A stretch of 64,000 nucleotides of DNA from an uncultured Alphaproteobacteria bacterium (GCA_902826885.1 CADEGL010000005.1:14027-78026); one strand, 5' to 3'; shown: positions 9,770 to 18,631, counted from the first letter of the stretch. Numbers and translations are program-made. Notes: generated by a model not told the origin, from the letters alone.

Positions 9770-10924
9770 TTATTCTTCTTTCGGCGCGCATAAGCGCTGG
9801 TGCTCATCCAAGGCAAATCGATCGGTCATTCCAGCGATGTAGTCGGCGACCGCCCGCGCACGGTCTCCCGGATCGCCCGCGGCTTCGTGTCGCAGAACGG
9901 GCGCCGGCGGGTCGCCCATATAGACAAGGAAGAGGTCCCGCACCACCTCCCGCGCGTGATCGGTCATCTGGTTGACCCGCTCGTGGCGGTACATCCGCCG
10001 GAACAAGAAATCCTTGAGCGCCCGGTTATGCGCTTCCATCCCGGCGCTGAAGGCGACCATGGGCCGCGCCTGGGCGCGAACATCCTCGGCCGAGCGGGGC
10101 TTGGCCGCCTCGAGCCGCCGCCGCGTCTCGGCCAGGAGGTCGGACACCATCAAATTGATCAGCCGCCGAATCGATTCGTGGATCAGGCGCGGCCGTTCGA
10201 TCCCCGGATAGCGGTGACTCACCTCGTGGAAGACCTGGCCGACCAACGGTAGGCCGGCCAAGTCCTCGACCGCGAACAACTCGGCCCGGAGCCCGTCGTC
10301 GATATCGTGGTTGTTGTAGGCGATGTCGTCGGCCAGCGCCGCCACTTGGGCTTCGAGCCCGGCATAAGTACCGAGCTCCAGGTTGTTGCGCGCGTTATAG
10401 GCCAGGATGGTCTCGTGCACGTCCGGGCCGCTCAACGGACCGTTGTGCTTCACCAGGCCCTCCAGTGTTTCCCAGGTCAGGTTCAGCCCGTCGAACTCGG
10501 CGTAATGCCGCTCCAGAGAGGTGACGATCCGCAGCGCTTGGGCGTTGTGATCGAAGCCGCCATGGCCGCGCATGCAGGCGTCCAGCGCCTCTTCCCCCGC
10601 GTGACCGAAGGGTGTGTGGCCGAGATCGTGGGCCAGCGACAAGGCTTCGGCCAGATCGTCGTCGAGCCCAAGCGCCCGCGCCATCGAGCGCGCGATCTGG
10701 GCAACCTCCAGGCTATGGGTCAGGCGCGTGCGGTAATGATCGCCTTCGTCATAGACGAAAACCTGGGTCTTGTGTTTCAGGCGCCGGAAGGCGGTGGAAT
10801 GGATGACCCGGTCGCGGTCGCGCTGAAAGACACTGCGGGTCTGGCTTTCGGGCTCGGCGTAAAGCCGCCCGCGGCTCGCCTCGGCATGCGTGGCGTAGGG
10901 AGCGAGACGGCGGAGCGCGTTCAT
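9770..10924 (-). CDS. dgt: dGTP triphosphohydrolase-like protein (HD domain)
   Basis: A 384-residue HD-superfamily dNTP triphosphohydrolase that removes triphosphate from deoxynucleotides and helps balance dNTP pools. Key stretches: [24 protein letters not shown], then [17 protein letters not shown] (first metal His), and [19 protein letters not shown] (the HD pair and second helix). The start at 10924 ([13 protein letters not shown]) matches the family; an ATG 12 codons upstream adds an unrelated leader. It heads the minus-strand operon and is divergent from erpA across about 110 bp. Confidence 0.93.
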   Translation of the reverse strand: MNALRRLAPYATHAEASRGRLYAEPESQTRSVFQRDRDRVIHSTAFRRLKHKTQVFVYDEGDHYRTRLTHSLEVAQIARSMARALGLDDDLAEALSLAHDLGHTPFGHAGEEALDACMRGHGGFDHNAQALRIVTSLERHYAEFDGLNLTWETLEGLVKHNGPLSGPDVHETILAYNARNNLELGTYAGLEAQVAALADDIAYNNHDIDDGLRAELFAVEDLAGLPLVGQVFHEVSHRYPGIERPRLIHESIRRLINLMVSDLLAETRRRLEAAKPRSAEDVRAQARPMVAFSAGMEAHNRALKDFLFRRMYRHERVNQMTDHAREVVRDLFLVYMGDPPAPVLRHEAAGDPGDRARAVADYIAGMTDRFALDEHQRLCAPKEE

Positions 10925-11037
10925 GGCGCGGAAGCTACAGGCGCCCCGATCCCCTGGCAACGCGATTTGACATTCAATTTGAAGGGATTACATAGATTTA
11001 GCGGGCTACCGAGGCCCGTTTGGCGTAGGATGCGGAC

Positions 11038-11397
11038 ATGGCGGAAGGTGTTGCGACGATCGAGCAACCGGCCCTGGCGATCAGCCCGGGGGCGGCGAAG
11101 CGTATCCGCGCGATGATGGACCGGGGCGACGCGGCGCCGGGCGCGGTGTTCCGTGTGTCGGTCAGCGGCGGCGGCTGCTCCGGCTTCCAATATGGCTTCA
11201 GCTTCGACGAAAAGCCGGCCTCGGACGACGTGATCTTCGAGGCCGATGGTGTGCGCGTGGTCGTGGACGAAGTTTCGCTCGAACTCGTGAAGGGGTCCGA
11301 ACTCTCCTATGTCGAGGACCTGGTCGGCTCCTTCTTCAAGATGAGCAACCCGAACGCGAAATCGTCCTGCGGCTGCGGCACGTCCTTTTCGCTCTAG
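11038..11397 (+). CDS. erpA: Iron-sulfur cluster insertion protein, ErpA/HesB type
   Basis: A 119-residue A-type carrier that passes iron-sulfur clusters to apo-enzymes. All three conserved cysteines are present: one in GGGCSGFQY (about residue 55) and two in the C-terminal CGCG (near 115), followed by the family ending SFSL. The fold region VVVDEVSLELVKGSELSYVEDL is intact. It is divergent from dgt, a common alphaproteobacterial arrangement. IscA/SufA cannot be fully excluded, but the location and ending favour ErpA. Confidence 0.9.
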   Translation: MAEGVATIEQPALAISPGAAKRIRAMMDRGDAAPGAVFRVSVSGGGCSGFQYGFSFDEKPASDDVIFEADGVRVVVDEVSLELVKGSELSYVEDLVGSFFKMSNPNAKSSCGCGTSFSL

Positions 11398-11431
11398 CCG
11401 CCCTCTTCTCTCCGGTTAAAAAGGAATCTTC

Positions 11432-11950
11432 ATGGCCGATGTCTGGCTGCGATTCTCATGGCGGCTTCCGGGCGCGGCGTTCGTCGCGCCGCCGCCCGCC
11501 GGTTACGTAATCCGCGCGGCGAACAAAGACGAGTGCGAAGCCGTCGTGACGGCCGCTCTGGCCGCTTATGAGACCGACGAGACCTGGGTCTCCATGATGG
11601 GGCGTATCCGAGAGCGCCTGTCGGCGCGTATCCGCGCCACGCTGGGCAAGCCGGGCACGCGCTATGCCGTGGCCGTGAAGGATGACGAAATCGCGGGTGT
11701 CTCGGCCGCGTCGTTGGAGCGCCACGACGGCCATAATCTGATCACGGGCGTCTGCGTGGTACCCGCTCACCAGGGCCGCGGGCTGGCGCGTTCGCTCCTG
11801 CTCGATAACCTGGTCTGGCTGCGCGACCAGGGCGTGGAGGAGGCGCAGGTCTTCACCGACCCGCGCGCCACGGCCGCCAGGCGCGTCTATCCGATGTTCG
11901 GCGCCCAGGTCGACGAAGCGCCCGAGTACCGCGCGCCCGAGGCCGCTTGA
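11432..11950 (+). CDS. GNAT family N-acetyltransferase
   Basis: A 172-residue protein with a single GNAT domain. The acetyl-CoA binding motif A is visible as GVCVVPAHQGRGLARSLL (Q-x-x-G-x-G/A type), preceded by a strand with AVAVKDDEIAGVSAA. The end shows YPMFGAQVDEAPEY, the usual C-terminal tyrosine-helix region. The substrate is unknown. The N-terminal 25 residues are hydrophobic and Pro-rich without a recognised function. It begins 34 bp after erpA. Confidence 0.85.
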   Translation: MADVWLRFSWRLPGAAFVAPPPAGYVIRAANKDECEAVVTAALAAYETDETWVSMMGRIRERLSARIRATLGKPGTRYAVAVKDDEIAGVSAASLERHDGHNLITGVCVVPAHQGRGLARSLLLDNLVWLRDQGVEEAQVFTDPRATAARRVYPMFGAQVDEAPEYRAPEAA

Positions 11951-11995
11951 AATGCCCCTGCGGCTCGCCTTTGATGGCGTCCGCAACATGAGGGC

Positions 11996-12787
11996 ATGAT
12001 GGTCAAAATCGCCACCTGGAACGTCAACTCGATCAAGGCGCGGCTGCCGAACGTGCTCGCGTGGCTGAAAGAAGCCCAGCCGGACGTCGTGCTGTTGCAG
12101 GAGATCAAGTGCGTCACCGAGCAATTCCCGGAGATGGAGATCGGCGATCTGGGTTACAACGTCGCCGCGGTCGGCCAGAAGACCTATAACGGCGTCGCCA
12201 TTCTCTCGAAATCCCGCATCGAGGTGGAACACCGTGTTCTGCCCGGCGGTGACGGCGGTGAAGAACAGGCGCGCTATGTCGAAGCACTGATCGACGCCAA
12301 GCCCGCGCCCTTTCGCGTAGCCTCGATCTATTTGCCGAACGGCAACCCCATCGGCACCGAGAAGTTTTCCTACAAGCTGTCCTGGATGGAGCGTCTGCGC
12401 GCCCACACCCAGACGCTGTTGGCGGGCGACGAGGTGGTCGTGCTGGGCGGCGACTACAACGTGATCCCTTGGGACATCGACGCGCGCAACCCCGCCGCGT
12501 GGGTCAACGACGCGCTGGCGCAGCCGGAATCGCGCTCGCATTTCCGCGGCCTGCTCTATCTCGGCCTGACGGATGCGTTCCGCGCGCTCCACCCCGAAGG
12601 CGGGCATTACAGCTTTTGGGACTACCAGGGCGGCGCATGGCCACGCGACGACGGCATCCGCATCGACCATCTCCTTCTCTCGCCCCAGGCGGCCGATCGG
12701 CTGGCGGAGGCTGGGATCGACCGCGGCCCGCGCGGCAAGGAAAAGGCGTCGGACCACACCCCCGTCTGGTGCGAGCTGAAACTATAG
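11996..12787 (+). CDS. xthA: Exodeoxyribonuclease III
   Basis: A 263-residue AP endonuclease/3'-exonuclease of the EEP superfamily, acting in base-excision repair. All family blocks are seen: KIATWNVNSIKARLPN (catalytic Asn), VLLQEIKC (metal Glu), NGVAILSK, GGDYNVIPWDID (Asp and Asn), GIRIDHLLLS and the terminal SDHTPVWCEL (catalytic Asp-His). An ATG one codon later is equally possible. It is followed after 2 bp by the first GFA-type gene. Confidence 0.96.
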   Translation: MMVKIATWNVNSIKARLPNVLAWLKEAQPDVVLLQEIKCVTEQFPEMEIGDLGYNVAAVGQKTYNGVAILSKSRIEVEHRVLPGGDGGEEQARYVEALIDAKPAPFRVASIYLPNGNPIGTEKFSYKLSWMERLRAHTQTLLAGDEVVVLGGDYNVIPWDIDARNPAAWVNDALAQPESRSHFRGLLYLGLTDAFRALHPEGGHYSFWDYQGGAWPRDDGIRIDHLLLSPQAADRLAEAGIDRGPRGKEKASDHTPVWCELKL

Positions 12788-12789
12788 CC

Positions 12790-13197
12790 ATGGCTGAAAG
12801 CTACGAAGGCGGTTGCCTCTGCGGCGCGATACGGTTCCGGGCGGCTGGCGCGCCGCGCTTCGTGGCCCATTGCCATTGCCAAAGCTGTCGCCGGCAAGTC
12901 GGCGGCGTGATCGCCACCTTTGCCGGCTATGCGGTGAAGGATGTGGAATGGACCAAGGGGCACCCGGGTGTCTACGCCTCCTCGCCTGGCGTGACGCGGA
13001 GTTTCTGCAAGAATTGTGGCACGCCATTGGCCTACGAGAGCGAGAAGCGGCCTGGCGATATCGACCTGTTTCTCGGCGCCTTTGACGAGCCGGGAAAACT
13101 GCCCGCGCGCTCCCATGTCTGGACCGAGGCGCGCGTCCCTTGGTTCCACGCCGATGAGCATCTGCCCATGCATTTGCGTTCCGGCCTGGAGGACTGA
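12790..13197 (+). CDS. GFA/CENP-V family zinc protein, copy 1
   Basis: A 135-residue protein of the family named after glutathione-dependent formaldehyde-activating enzyme. Zinc ligands are visible in GGCLCGAIRF, HCHCQSCRR and FCKNCG, and the C-terminal block is RVPWFHADEHLPMH. The biochemical role of these single-domain homologues is mostly unproven. The chosen ATG lies 2 bp after xthA; upstream in-frame starts run through xthA and are rejected. It is the first of four paralogues in this cluster and abuts the LysE gene by 1 bp. Confidence 0.88.
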   Translation: MAESYEGGCLCGAIRFRAAGAPRFVAHCHCQSCRRQVGGVIATFAGYAVKDVEWTKGHPGVYASSPGVTRSFCKNCGTPLAYESEKRPGDIDLFLGAFDEPGKLPARSHVWTEARVPWFHADEHLPMHLRSGLED

Positions 13198-13198
13198 C

Positions 13199-13825
13199 AT
13201 GGATCAAGCGCTGGTGATCTTCGGCGCGGCCTTCATTTGGTTTCTGGCCGTCGTCAGCCCGGGCCCGAATTTCCTGATCGTGTCGCAACTTTCCGTCGCG
13301 CGCTCGCGGGCGGCGGGCATGGGCGCGACCGTCGGCGTCTCGACGGGCGCCTTGACCTATGCCTCCCTTACCCTGTTCGGCCTCAGCATCGTGCTGAATC
13401 AGATGGCCTGGCTGCACGATCCGATCCGCATCGCGGGTGGGGCTTATCTGATCTATCTCGGGATCAAATCCTGGCTGGGCGCGCGCAAGCCGCCGCCGGC
13501 GGTGGACTTCACCGACGCGGCGCCCGGGCACTTCGCTCATGGGTTGCGCGTGGGGCTTCTGACCCAGTTCACCAACCCCAAATCCATCGCCTTCTGCGTC
13601 GGCCTGTTCGCCGCGGCGGTACCGCCGTCCACGCCCTTGTGGGCCAAGCTTTCGATCCTGGCCGCCGGCGCCGTCATCGAGTTCGGCTGGTACTCGTTGG
13701 TGACCATGGTTCTGTCCTCGGGCCGCTCGCGTGCGTTTTATCTGCGCGCCAAGGCGGCGATCGACCGGACCGTGGGCGGGCTGCTGGTTTTGCTGGGCGC
13801 GCGCCTCCTGCTGGAGGAGAATTAA
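13199..13825 (+). CDS. LysE family translocator
   Basis: A 208-residue inner-membrane exporter of the LysE/RhtB superfamily, which export amino acids or related small molecules. The signature VVSPGPNFLIVSQLS lies near residue 15. Six hydrophobic segments are present, and GLLTQFTNPKSIAFCVGLFA is the conserved central loop with Asn-Pro-Lys. The start overlaps nothing and lies 1 bp after a GFA gene; the next GFA gene begins 3 bp after its stop. The placement suggests co-expression with the zinc proteins, but the cargo is not evident. Confidence 0.92.
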   Translation: MDQALVIFGAAFIWFLAVVSPGPNFLIVSQLSVARSRAAGMGATVGVSTGALTYASLTLFGLSIVLNQMAWLHDPIRIAGGAYLIYLGIKSWLGARKPPPAVDFTDAAPGHFAHGLRVGLLTQFTNPKSIAFCVGLFAAAVPPSTPLWAKLSILAAGAVIEFGWYSLVTMVLSSGRSRAFYLRAKAAIDRTVGGLLVLLGARLLLEEN

Positions 13826-13828
13826 GCC

Positions 13829-14263
13829 ATGGCTGTCAAAGCGAAGAAGAAACCCGCGAAGCCGCGCGCCAAGACCTATACCGGCGGATGCTTGTGCGGC
13901 GCGGTACGGTTTCGCGTGACGGGCGTCCCCTTCTATGTCGCGCATTGCCATTGCAGCATGTGCCGCAAGGCGTCCGGCGCGCCGGTCGTGACCTTTACGC
14001 GCTTCCCCCTCGAAGGTTTCGCCTTCACCAAGGGCAAGCCGAAGGAATACGCCTCCTCCAAGCCGAACCGGCGCGGCTTCTGTGCCAGGTGCGGCGGACA
14101 GATCTATTTCAAGGCGGGCCGCAAGCCGGACAGCATCGGCCTCAACGTGGGCTGCTTCGACAAGCCCGAGAGGCTGACGCCCACCAGCCATATCTACGTG
14201 GACACGATGATTCCCTGGCTGCACATGCGCGACGGTCTGCCGCGCCATAAGGATCACGGATGA
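13829..14263 (+). CDS. GFA/CENP-V family zinc protein, copy 2
   Basis: A 144-residue GFA-domain protein with a basic N-terminal extension (MAVKAKKKPAKPRAK) absent from copy 1. Cysteine clusters GGCLCGAVRF, HCHCSMCRK and FCARCGG are all kept, and IPWLHMRDGLPRHK closes the domain. It starts 3 bp after lysE and overlaps copy 3 by 4 bp (ATGA), so the cluster is probably one transcript. The reaction is unknown. Confidence 0.88.
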   Translation: MAVKAKKKPAKPRAKTYTGGCLCGAVRFRVTGVPFYVAHCHCSMCRKASGAPVVTFTRFPLEGFAFTKGKPKEYASSKPNRRGFCARCGGQIYFKAGRKPDSIGLNVGCFDKPERLTPTSHIYVDTMIPWLHMRDGLPRHKDHG

Positions 14264-14667
14264 ACGACCATACCGGCCGTTGCCTCTGCGGTGCCGTGCG
14301 CTATGTCGCGCGCGGTGCGCCGAAGAGCGTCAGCAACTGCCATTGCGGCATGTGCCGCCGCGCCTCCGGCGGCCCCTTCATCACCTTCGCCCGTTATGGC
14401 AAGGAGCAGGTCGAATTCACCCAGGGCTCACCTTCCTGGTACCGCTCTTCCGACAGTGCAGAACGCGGCTTTTGTTCTTCTTGCGGCGGATCTTTGGCCT
14501 ATCGCGAGGCCAGGCGGTCGGATTCCATTTGGCTGACCGTGGCCATGATGGACAACCCGCGCGACCTGGCGCCCCAATACCATATCTTCACGGATTCCAT
14601 GCTGCCGTGGCTGCGCATCGACGATGATCTGCCCCGTCACGGACAATGGCCGACGGCGCACGCGTAA
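14260..14667 (+). CDS. GFA/CENP-V family zinc protein, copy 3
   Basis: A 135-residue GFA-domain protein. Ligand clusters RCLCGAVRY, NCHCGMCRR and FCSSCGG are intact; the first histidine of the HCHC block is replaced by Asn. The C-terminal block LPWLRIDDDLPRHG matches the other copies. It is translationally coupled to copy 2 by a 4-bp overlap and followed by copy 4 after 11 bp. Confidence 0.88.
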   Translation: MNDHTGRCLCGAVRYVARGAPKSVSNCHCGMCRRASGGPFITFARYGKEQVEFTQGSPSWYRSSDSAERGFCSSCGGSLAYREARRSDSIWLTVAMMDNPRDLAPQYHIFTDSMLPWLRIDDDLPRHGQWPTAHA

Positions 14668-14678
14668 GAGAGGCGATC

Positions 14679-15080
14679 ATGGCGAAGGGGACGATCAAGG
14701 GCGGCTGTCTATGCGGCGCGGTGCGTTATACGGCGAAAGGCAAGCCCGAGCATCTGGGCCATTGTCACTGCAACATGTGCCGGAAAAGCACCGGCGCGGC
14801 CTTTGGCACCTTCGCTGGTTTTCCTTCCGCTGACGTACGCTTCACCAAGGGCAAGCCGAAATACTTCCGTTCTTCCAAATGGGCGGCGCGCGGCTTTTGC
14901 GCCAAGTGCGGCGGCACCCTCGTCTATAAACTGGTCAAGGACGATTCGAAGATCTGGCTCTCCGTCGGTTCCATGGACGATCTGGGCGCAGTGAGGCCGG
15001 AGATGCACATCTTCACCGCGGAAATGGCGCCCTGGCTCAAGCTGGCCGATGGGTTGCCGCGCCATAAGGGGATGCCCTAG
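14679..15080 (+). CDS. GFA/CENP-V family zinc protein, copy 4
   Basis: A 133-residue GFA-domain protein. I chose the ATG at 14679 (MAKGTIKGGCLCG) because AGAGAGG sits just upstream and the family fold begins there; an ATG at 14646 would overlap copy 3. Cysteine clusters GGCLCGAVRY, HCHCNMCRK and FCAKCGG are intact, and the ending APWLKLADGLPRHK is nearly that of copy 2. It is the last gene of the GFA-LysE cluster. No clear terminator follows. Confidence 0.87.
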   Translation: MAKGTIKGGCLCGAVRYTAKGKPEHLGHCHCNMCRKSTGAAFGTFAGFPSADVRFTKGKPKYFRSSKWAARGFCAKCGGTLVYKLVKDDSKIWLSVGSMDDLGAVRPEMHIFTAEMAPWLKLADGLPRHKGMP

Positions 15081-15151
15081 CCACGGCTATTTCATGCCCG
15101 CGACAGGGAAAGGTAGAATCGGTCATTGCCGTTCAATCGAGGGAGGGCTCG

Positions 15152-15580
15152 ATGAGCACACTTCTAAACCCGAACGATCTCCAGAAGATCGCGAGCGACA
15201 TGGAGATGCAGAAGATCAATGAATTCCGGACCCGAGAGGCCAAGGAAAAGCAGCACACGAAGGAATTGCACGAGGCCTTCATGTCGCGCGGAGTCCACCC
15301 GGACGTGCAGAGCCGGGTCAACAACGCCGTACGTCATGCGGCCGAGCAAGGATTGACCGAGCTACGGGTCCTGGTCTTTCCCGCTACTTATTGCAACGAC
15401 GGCGGAAGGCGCATCAATAACTTTGACCCCGACTGGCCTGTTTCCCTCGAAGGCTTTGCCAAGAAGGCCTACGACTATTACGACGCGGAGTTGAAACCGC
15501 TCGGCTACAAGCTGTCCGCTCAGGTGCTGAACTATCCGAACGGCATGATGGGCGATGTCGGCATGTTTCTTAAATGGTGA
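15152..15580 (+). CDS. Hypothetical protein, 142 residues
   Basis: I do not recognise this family. The first about 60 residues are charged and probably one long helix (MEMQKINEFRTREAKEKQHTK). The second half looks like a compact mixed fold with GLTELRVLVFPATYCNDGGR and ends MGDVGMFLKW. There is no signal peptide and no membrane span. A good ribosome site (GAGGGAGG) precedes the ATG at 15152. GC looks lower than in neighbours. It lies 32 bp upstream of the PPK2 gene on the same strand, so the two may be co-transcribed. Confidence 0.75.
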   Translation: MSTLLNPNDLQKIASDMEMQKINEFRTREAKEKQHTKELHEAFMSRGVHPDVQSRVNNAVRHAAEQGLTELRVLVFPATYCNDGGRRINNFDPDWPVSLEGFAKKAYDYYDAELKPLGYKLSAQVLNYPNGMMGDVGMFLKW

Positions 15581-15612
15581 TGGGACTGCCATTTTGATTC
15601 CCCGGGGGAGCT

Positions 15613-16581
15613 ATGGCGAAAAAGAAAGAGCAGCAGGCGGCCAAAGATGCCGGTGTCGTCCAAACGGAGTTCGAACAAGGCGGGCTGAAGCAGAAGATCA
15701 GCCGCAGCGAGGAATTCGCCGCGCCCTACCGGATCGACAAGGGCAAGAAATTCCGCCTGAAGGATGTCGATCCCGCCGATACCGCGGGGCTTAACGCCGA
15801 GGACAAGCCCCGCGCGAAGGAAATCCTGGCCACGGGCCGCGAGGTCTTGTCGCAATTACAGGAGCGGCTTTATGCCCAGGACCGGTGGGCATTGCTGCTG
15901 ATCTTTCAGGCCACCGATGCCGCGGGCAAGGACGGCGCCATCAAGCACGTCATGTCGGGCATCAATCCGCAAGGCTGCCAAGTCTATTCCTTTAAGGCCC
16001 CCTCGGCCGAGGAGCTTGATCACGACTTCCTCTGGCGCTGCATGAAGAACCTGCCCGAGCGCGGACGCATCGGCATCTTTAACCGCTCCTACTACGAGGA
16101 AGTGCTGGCCGTGCGGGTGCATAAGGAATTCCTGGATGCTCAGCGCCTGCCACCCAAGCTGGTCACATCCAAGATTTGGGACGAGCGGTTCGAGGATATC
16201 CGCAACGTCGAAAAATACATGTCGCGCAACGGCATCATCGTGCGCAAATTCTTCCTCCATCTTTCCAAGAAGGAACAGAAGAAGCGCTTCTTGGCGCGGC
16301 TGGACGATCCGAAGAAGAACTGGAAATACTCGCTGGCCGACGGCCGCGAGCGCGGCTTTTGGAACGAATATCAGAAGCACTACGAAACGATGATCCGCGA
16401 GACCGCCACCAAGGACTCGCCCTGGTACGTCGTTCCGGCGGACAATAAATGGTTCACGCGCCTCGTCGTCGCAGCCGCCATCATCGAAGCGTTGGGCTCG
16501 CTCGATCTTCAGTTTCCGGCGGTCAGCGCGGAGAAACAGAAGGAATTGGCGAAAGTCCGCGCGCAGCTGGAGCGGGAGTAG
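15613..16581 (+). CDS. Polyphosphate kinase 2 family protein
   Basis: A 322-residue PPK2-family kinase that uses polyphosphate to phosphorylate nucleoside mono- or diphosphates, or the reverse. The Walker A-like loop is in IFQATDAAGKDGAIKHV (about residue 100). The lid and Walker B-like region follow in GRIGIFNRSYYEEVL and in the KKRFLARLDDPKKNWK segment. Single-domain length and the KRFL-DDP-K-WK block fit PPK2 class III or class I; the nucleotide preference cannot be fixed by eye. The N-terminus is charged. It converges on the VOC gene with only 6 bp between stops. Confidence 0.9.
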   Translation: MAKKKEQQAAKDAGVVQTEFEQGGLKQKISRSEEFAAPYRIDKGKKFRLKDVDPADTAGLNAEDKPRAKEILATGREVLSQLQERLYAQDRWALLLIFQATDAAGKDGAIKHVMSGINPQGCQVYSFKAPSAEELDHDFLWRCMKNLPERGRIGIFNRSYYEEVLAVRVHKEFLDAQRLPPKLVTSKIWDERFEDIRNVEKYMSRNGIIVRKFFLHLSKKEQKKRFLARLDDPKKNWKYSLADGRERGFWNEYQKHYETMIRETATKDSPWYVVPADNKWFTRLVVAAAIIEALGSLDLQFPAVSAEKQKELAKVRAQLERE

Positions 16582-16587
16582 CGCGGC

Positions 16588-17040
16588 TCAGCCGCACTTG
16601 TTGTTCTTCATCCACTCTTCCGCGCGGCGCTTCATCTCGTCGTCCGGCACGTCTTCGACCCGCGTCGAGATCCACCAGAGGTTTCCAGCCGGATCGCGCA
16701 CGCCGCCGTGGCGGTCGCCATAGAACTGGTCAGCCACTTCCATCACCGATTCAGCGCCGGCTTCCAGCGCCTTCTTGTAAACGGCATCCGAATCCTTGAC
16801 GTAGAGGTAGATGCCCGACGGCATCGGCTTCCACTCTTTCTTCGCCTCGCCCAGCATGATGCGCGAATCGCCCACCTGCATCTCGGCATGGCCGATCTTT
16901 CCGTCTGGCCCGTCGAGCCTGAAATTCACCGTCGCGCCGAATGCCTTCTGCATGAATTCGATCACCTTGTCGGCACCGGTGACGACAAGGTAAGGCGTGA
17001 CGCTGTGATAGCCCTCGGGGATCGCGTTCTTGGCGGCCAT
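16588..17040 (-). CDS. VOC family protein (glyoxalase/PhnB-like)
   Basis: A 150-residue protein of the vicinal-oxygen-chelate superfamily. It has the paired beta-alpha-beta-beta-beta units typical of PhnB-like and bleomycin-resistance-like members: SVTPYLVVTGADKVIEFMQKAFGA at the start, IGHAEMQVGDSRIML in the middle, and DQFYGDRHGGVRDPAGNLWWIST near the end (family motif with Asp-Pro-x-Gly-x-x-Trp). The substrate is unknown. A good ribosome site (GAGGAG) lies upstream of 17040. It stands alone with its own short leader. Confidence 0.88.
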   Translation of the reverse strand: MAAKNAIPEGYHSVTPYLVVTGADKVIEFMQKAFGATVNFRLDGPDGKIGHAEMQVGDSRIMLGEAKKEWKPMPSGIYLYVKDSDAVYKKALEAGAESVMEVADQFYGDRHGGVRDPAGNLWWISTRVEDVPDDEMKRRAEEWMKNNKCG

Positions 17041-17122
17041 GGCGGACTCCTCTCGTCGCGGGCGTTTGTGGAGATATAAGACGCGCTTCGGGTTACGCCT
17101 GTGTGAACACCGTGACCGGCGG

Positions 17123-18631
17123 TCAGTTCCGCCGGAAGGGTTTTCCCAGCGGCGAGGTGCGCACGCCCTCGCGCAGATGCTTGAAATCCAATAAAGCGGA
17201 ATCGGCGGTGCTGGGGCCCGGCGCGGCCACGACCAGGATCTCCTCGGCCAGCGGCTGGAAATCGGCGCGGAAATGGACCGAGCTTTTAAGGCCGAGGATC
17301 TTCTGATCCTTGGGCTCCAGTCCGACGTGGCGCAGCATCTCCTGGTCGGCGCATTGCTGCTTCAGGCTGGAGACCACGACGCGAACCCCGCCCACGTTGA
17401 GCAACGCCATCGGGCCGATCTGCATGCGGCTGCCGGCATAAAACGGGCCCGTCGCGGTGAAGGCGCCGCTGACGGCGCGTTCCACCTTGTAGGCCGCCTG
17501 GAATGGCGCATGACCCGGCAACTTCGAACCCTCGCCCAAGCCGATGTTAATCTCGCTGCCTTCGCCCGCCGCATGCGCGGCGCGCGCGGCCAGGGGGTCG
17601 TTCAGCAAACCCAGCACGGCACCCTCGGCCTTGAGCTTGACCATCGCGCGCAGAAGCCCGGTCGTATCGCTGTCGGCGCCCGCGCCGGGATTGTCTTGCG
17701 TGTCGGCCAATACCACCGGCTTGCCCCGGCCCTTGCGCGCTACGGACATCGCATGGGCGACGGCTTCCTCCGGCTCCCAAAGCTTGCCCGCGAAATCGCC
17801 TTCGCGCTCCAGCACCATTTGGGCCAGCCGGTCGGCCGTGCGGTTCACCACCGCTTCGTCCGCGCCATAGACCTGTACCGTCGGGCCGCAATCGCGGATA
17901 TCGGCCAGCGGGAAACCCAGCGGCACGCTGATACTGCCGATGGGATCGCGTTCCATCGCCCCCACGTCGCGGTAGATCGACACGGCGGGCTCGATCAGCG
18001 TGCATTGCCACGAGATCGGGATGAGGAACGGCAATTGCCGATAGGCTTTGTGCTTCACAACCGGCTCGCCCTTGAGGGCGCGGCTCATCAGCGCGGCCGT
18101 GCGCAGGCCCGTCTCGGCCATGTCGACATGCGGATAGGTGCGATAGGCCACGAGCGCGGTGGCGTGTCTGGCCATCGCGGGCGTGACGTTGGCGTGGAAG
18201 TCGAGCGAGACGAAGATCGGCAGTTCGGGTCCAGCCAGCTTGCGGATGCGGGCCAAGAGCTCGCCTTCCCCGTCTTCCAGATGCTCGGTCACCATCGCGC
18301 CGTGCAGGTCGAGATAGAGCGCATCGACCGGCAGGACGCGCTTCAGATCCTCCAGCATCATGGCGGCGATGCGCTCGTAGGCATCCTTGGCGACATGGGC
18401 CGAGGGCGAGGCTTCGCACCAGAGCAGCGGTACCAGCTCATGCCCTTCCGCGCGCGCGGCATCCAGGAAACCGCAGACCGGAATGTTGATACCCTGCAAT
18501 GCTTCCAACAGCACGGGGCCACGCGACAGGCCGGGCCAGCCGCTGGGCTTCTCGAAATCGGCATAAGTCGCCTTGGTGGGGGCGAAGGTGCTGGTCTCGT
18601 GGTGCCAGCCGCCGACGGCGATGCGGGCCAT
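17123..18631 (-). CDS. M81 family metallopeptidase (microcystinase C-like)
   Basis: A 502-residue protein resembling MlrC, the last hydrolase of microcystin breakdown; most homologues have unknown substrates. The N-terminal M81 domain (DUF1485) shows GGWHHETSTFAPTK, DLHGAMVTE and SLDFHANVT, with probable metal ligands. The MlrC C-terminal domain has LADTQDNPGAGADSDTTGLL and GPMALLNVGGVRVVVSS. The ATG at 18631 shares one base with the ilvD stop (TGATG), so it is coupled to ilvD. A longer reading through ilvD is rejected. Confidence 0.9.
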   Translation of the reverse strand: MARIAVGGWHHETSTFAPTKATYADFEKPSGWPGLSRGPVLLEALQGINIPVCGFLDAARAEGHELVPLLWCEASPSAHVAKDAYERIAAMMLEDLKRVLPVDALYLDLHGAMVTEHLEDGEGELLARIRKLAGPELPIFVSLDFHANVTPAMARHATALVAYRTYPHVDMAETGLRTAALMSRALKGEPVVKHKAYRQLPFLIPISWQCTLIEPAVSIYRDVGAMERDPIGSISVPLGFPLADIRDCGPTVQVYGADEAVVNRTADRLAQMVLEREGDFAGKLWEPEEAVAHAMSVARKGRGKPVVLADTQDNPGAGADSDTTGLLRAMVKLKAEGAVLGLLNDPLAARAAHAAGEGSEINIGLGEGSKLPGHAPFQAAYKVERAVSGAFTATGPFYAGSRMQIGPMALLNVGGVRVVVSSLKQQCADQEMLRHVGLEPKDQKILGLKSSVHFRADFQPLAEEILVVAAPGPSTADSALLDFKHLREGVRTSPLGKPFRRN

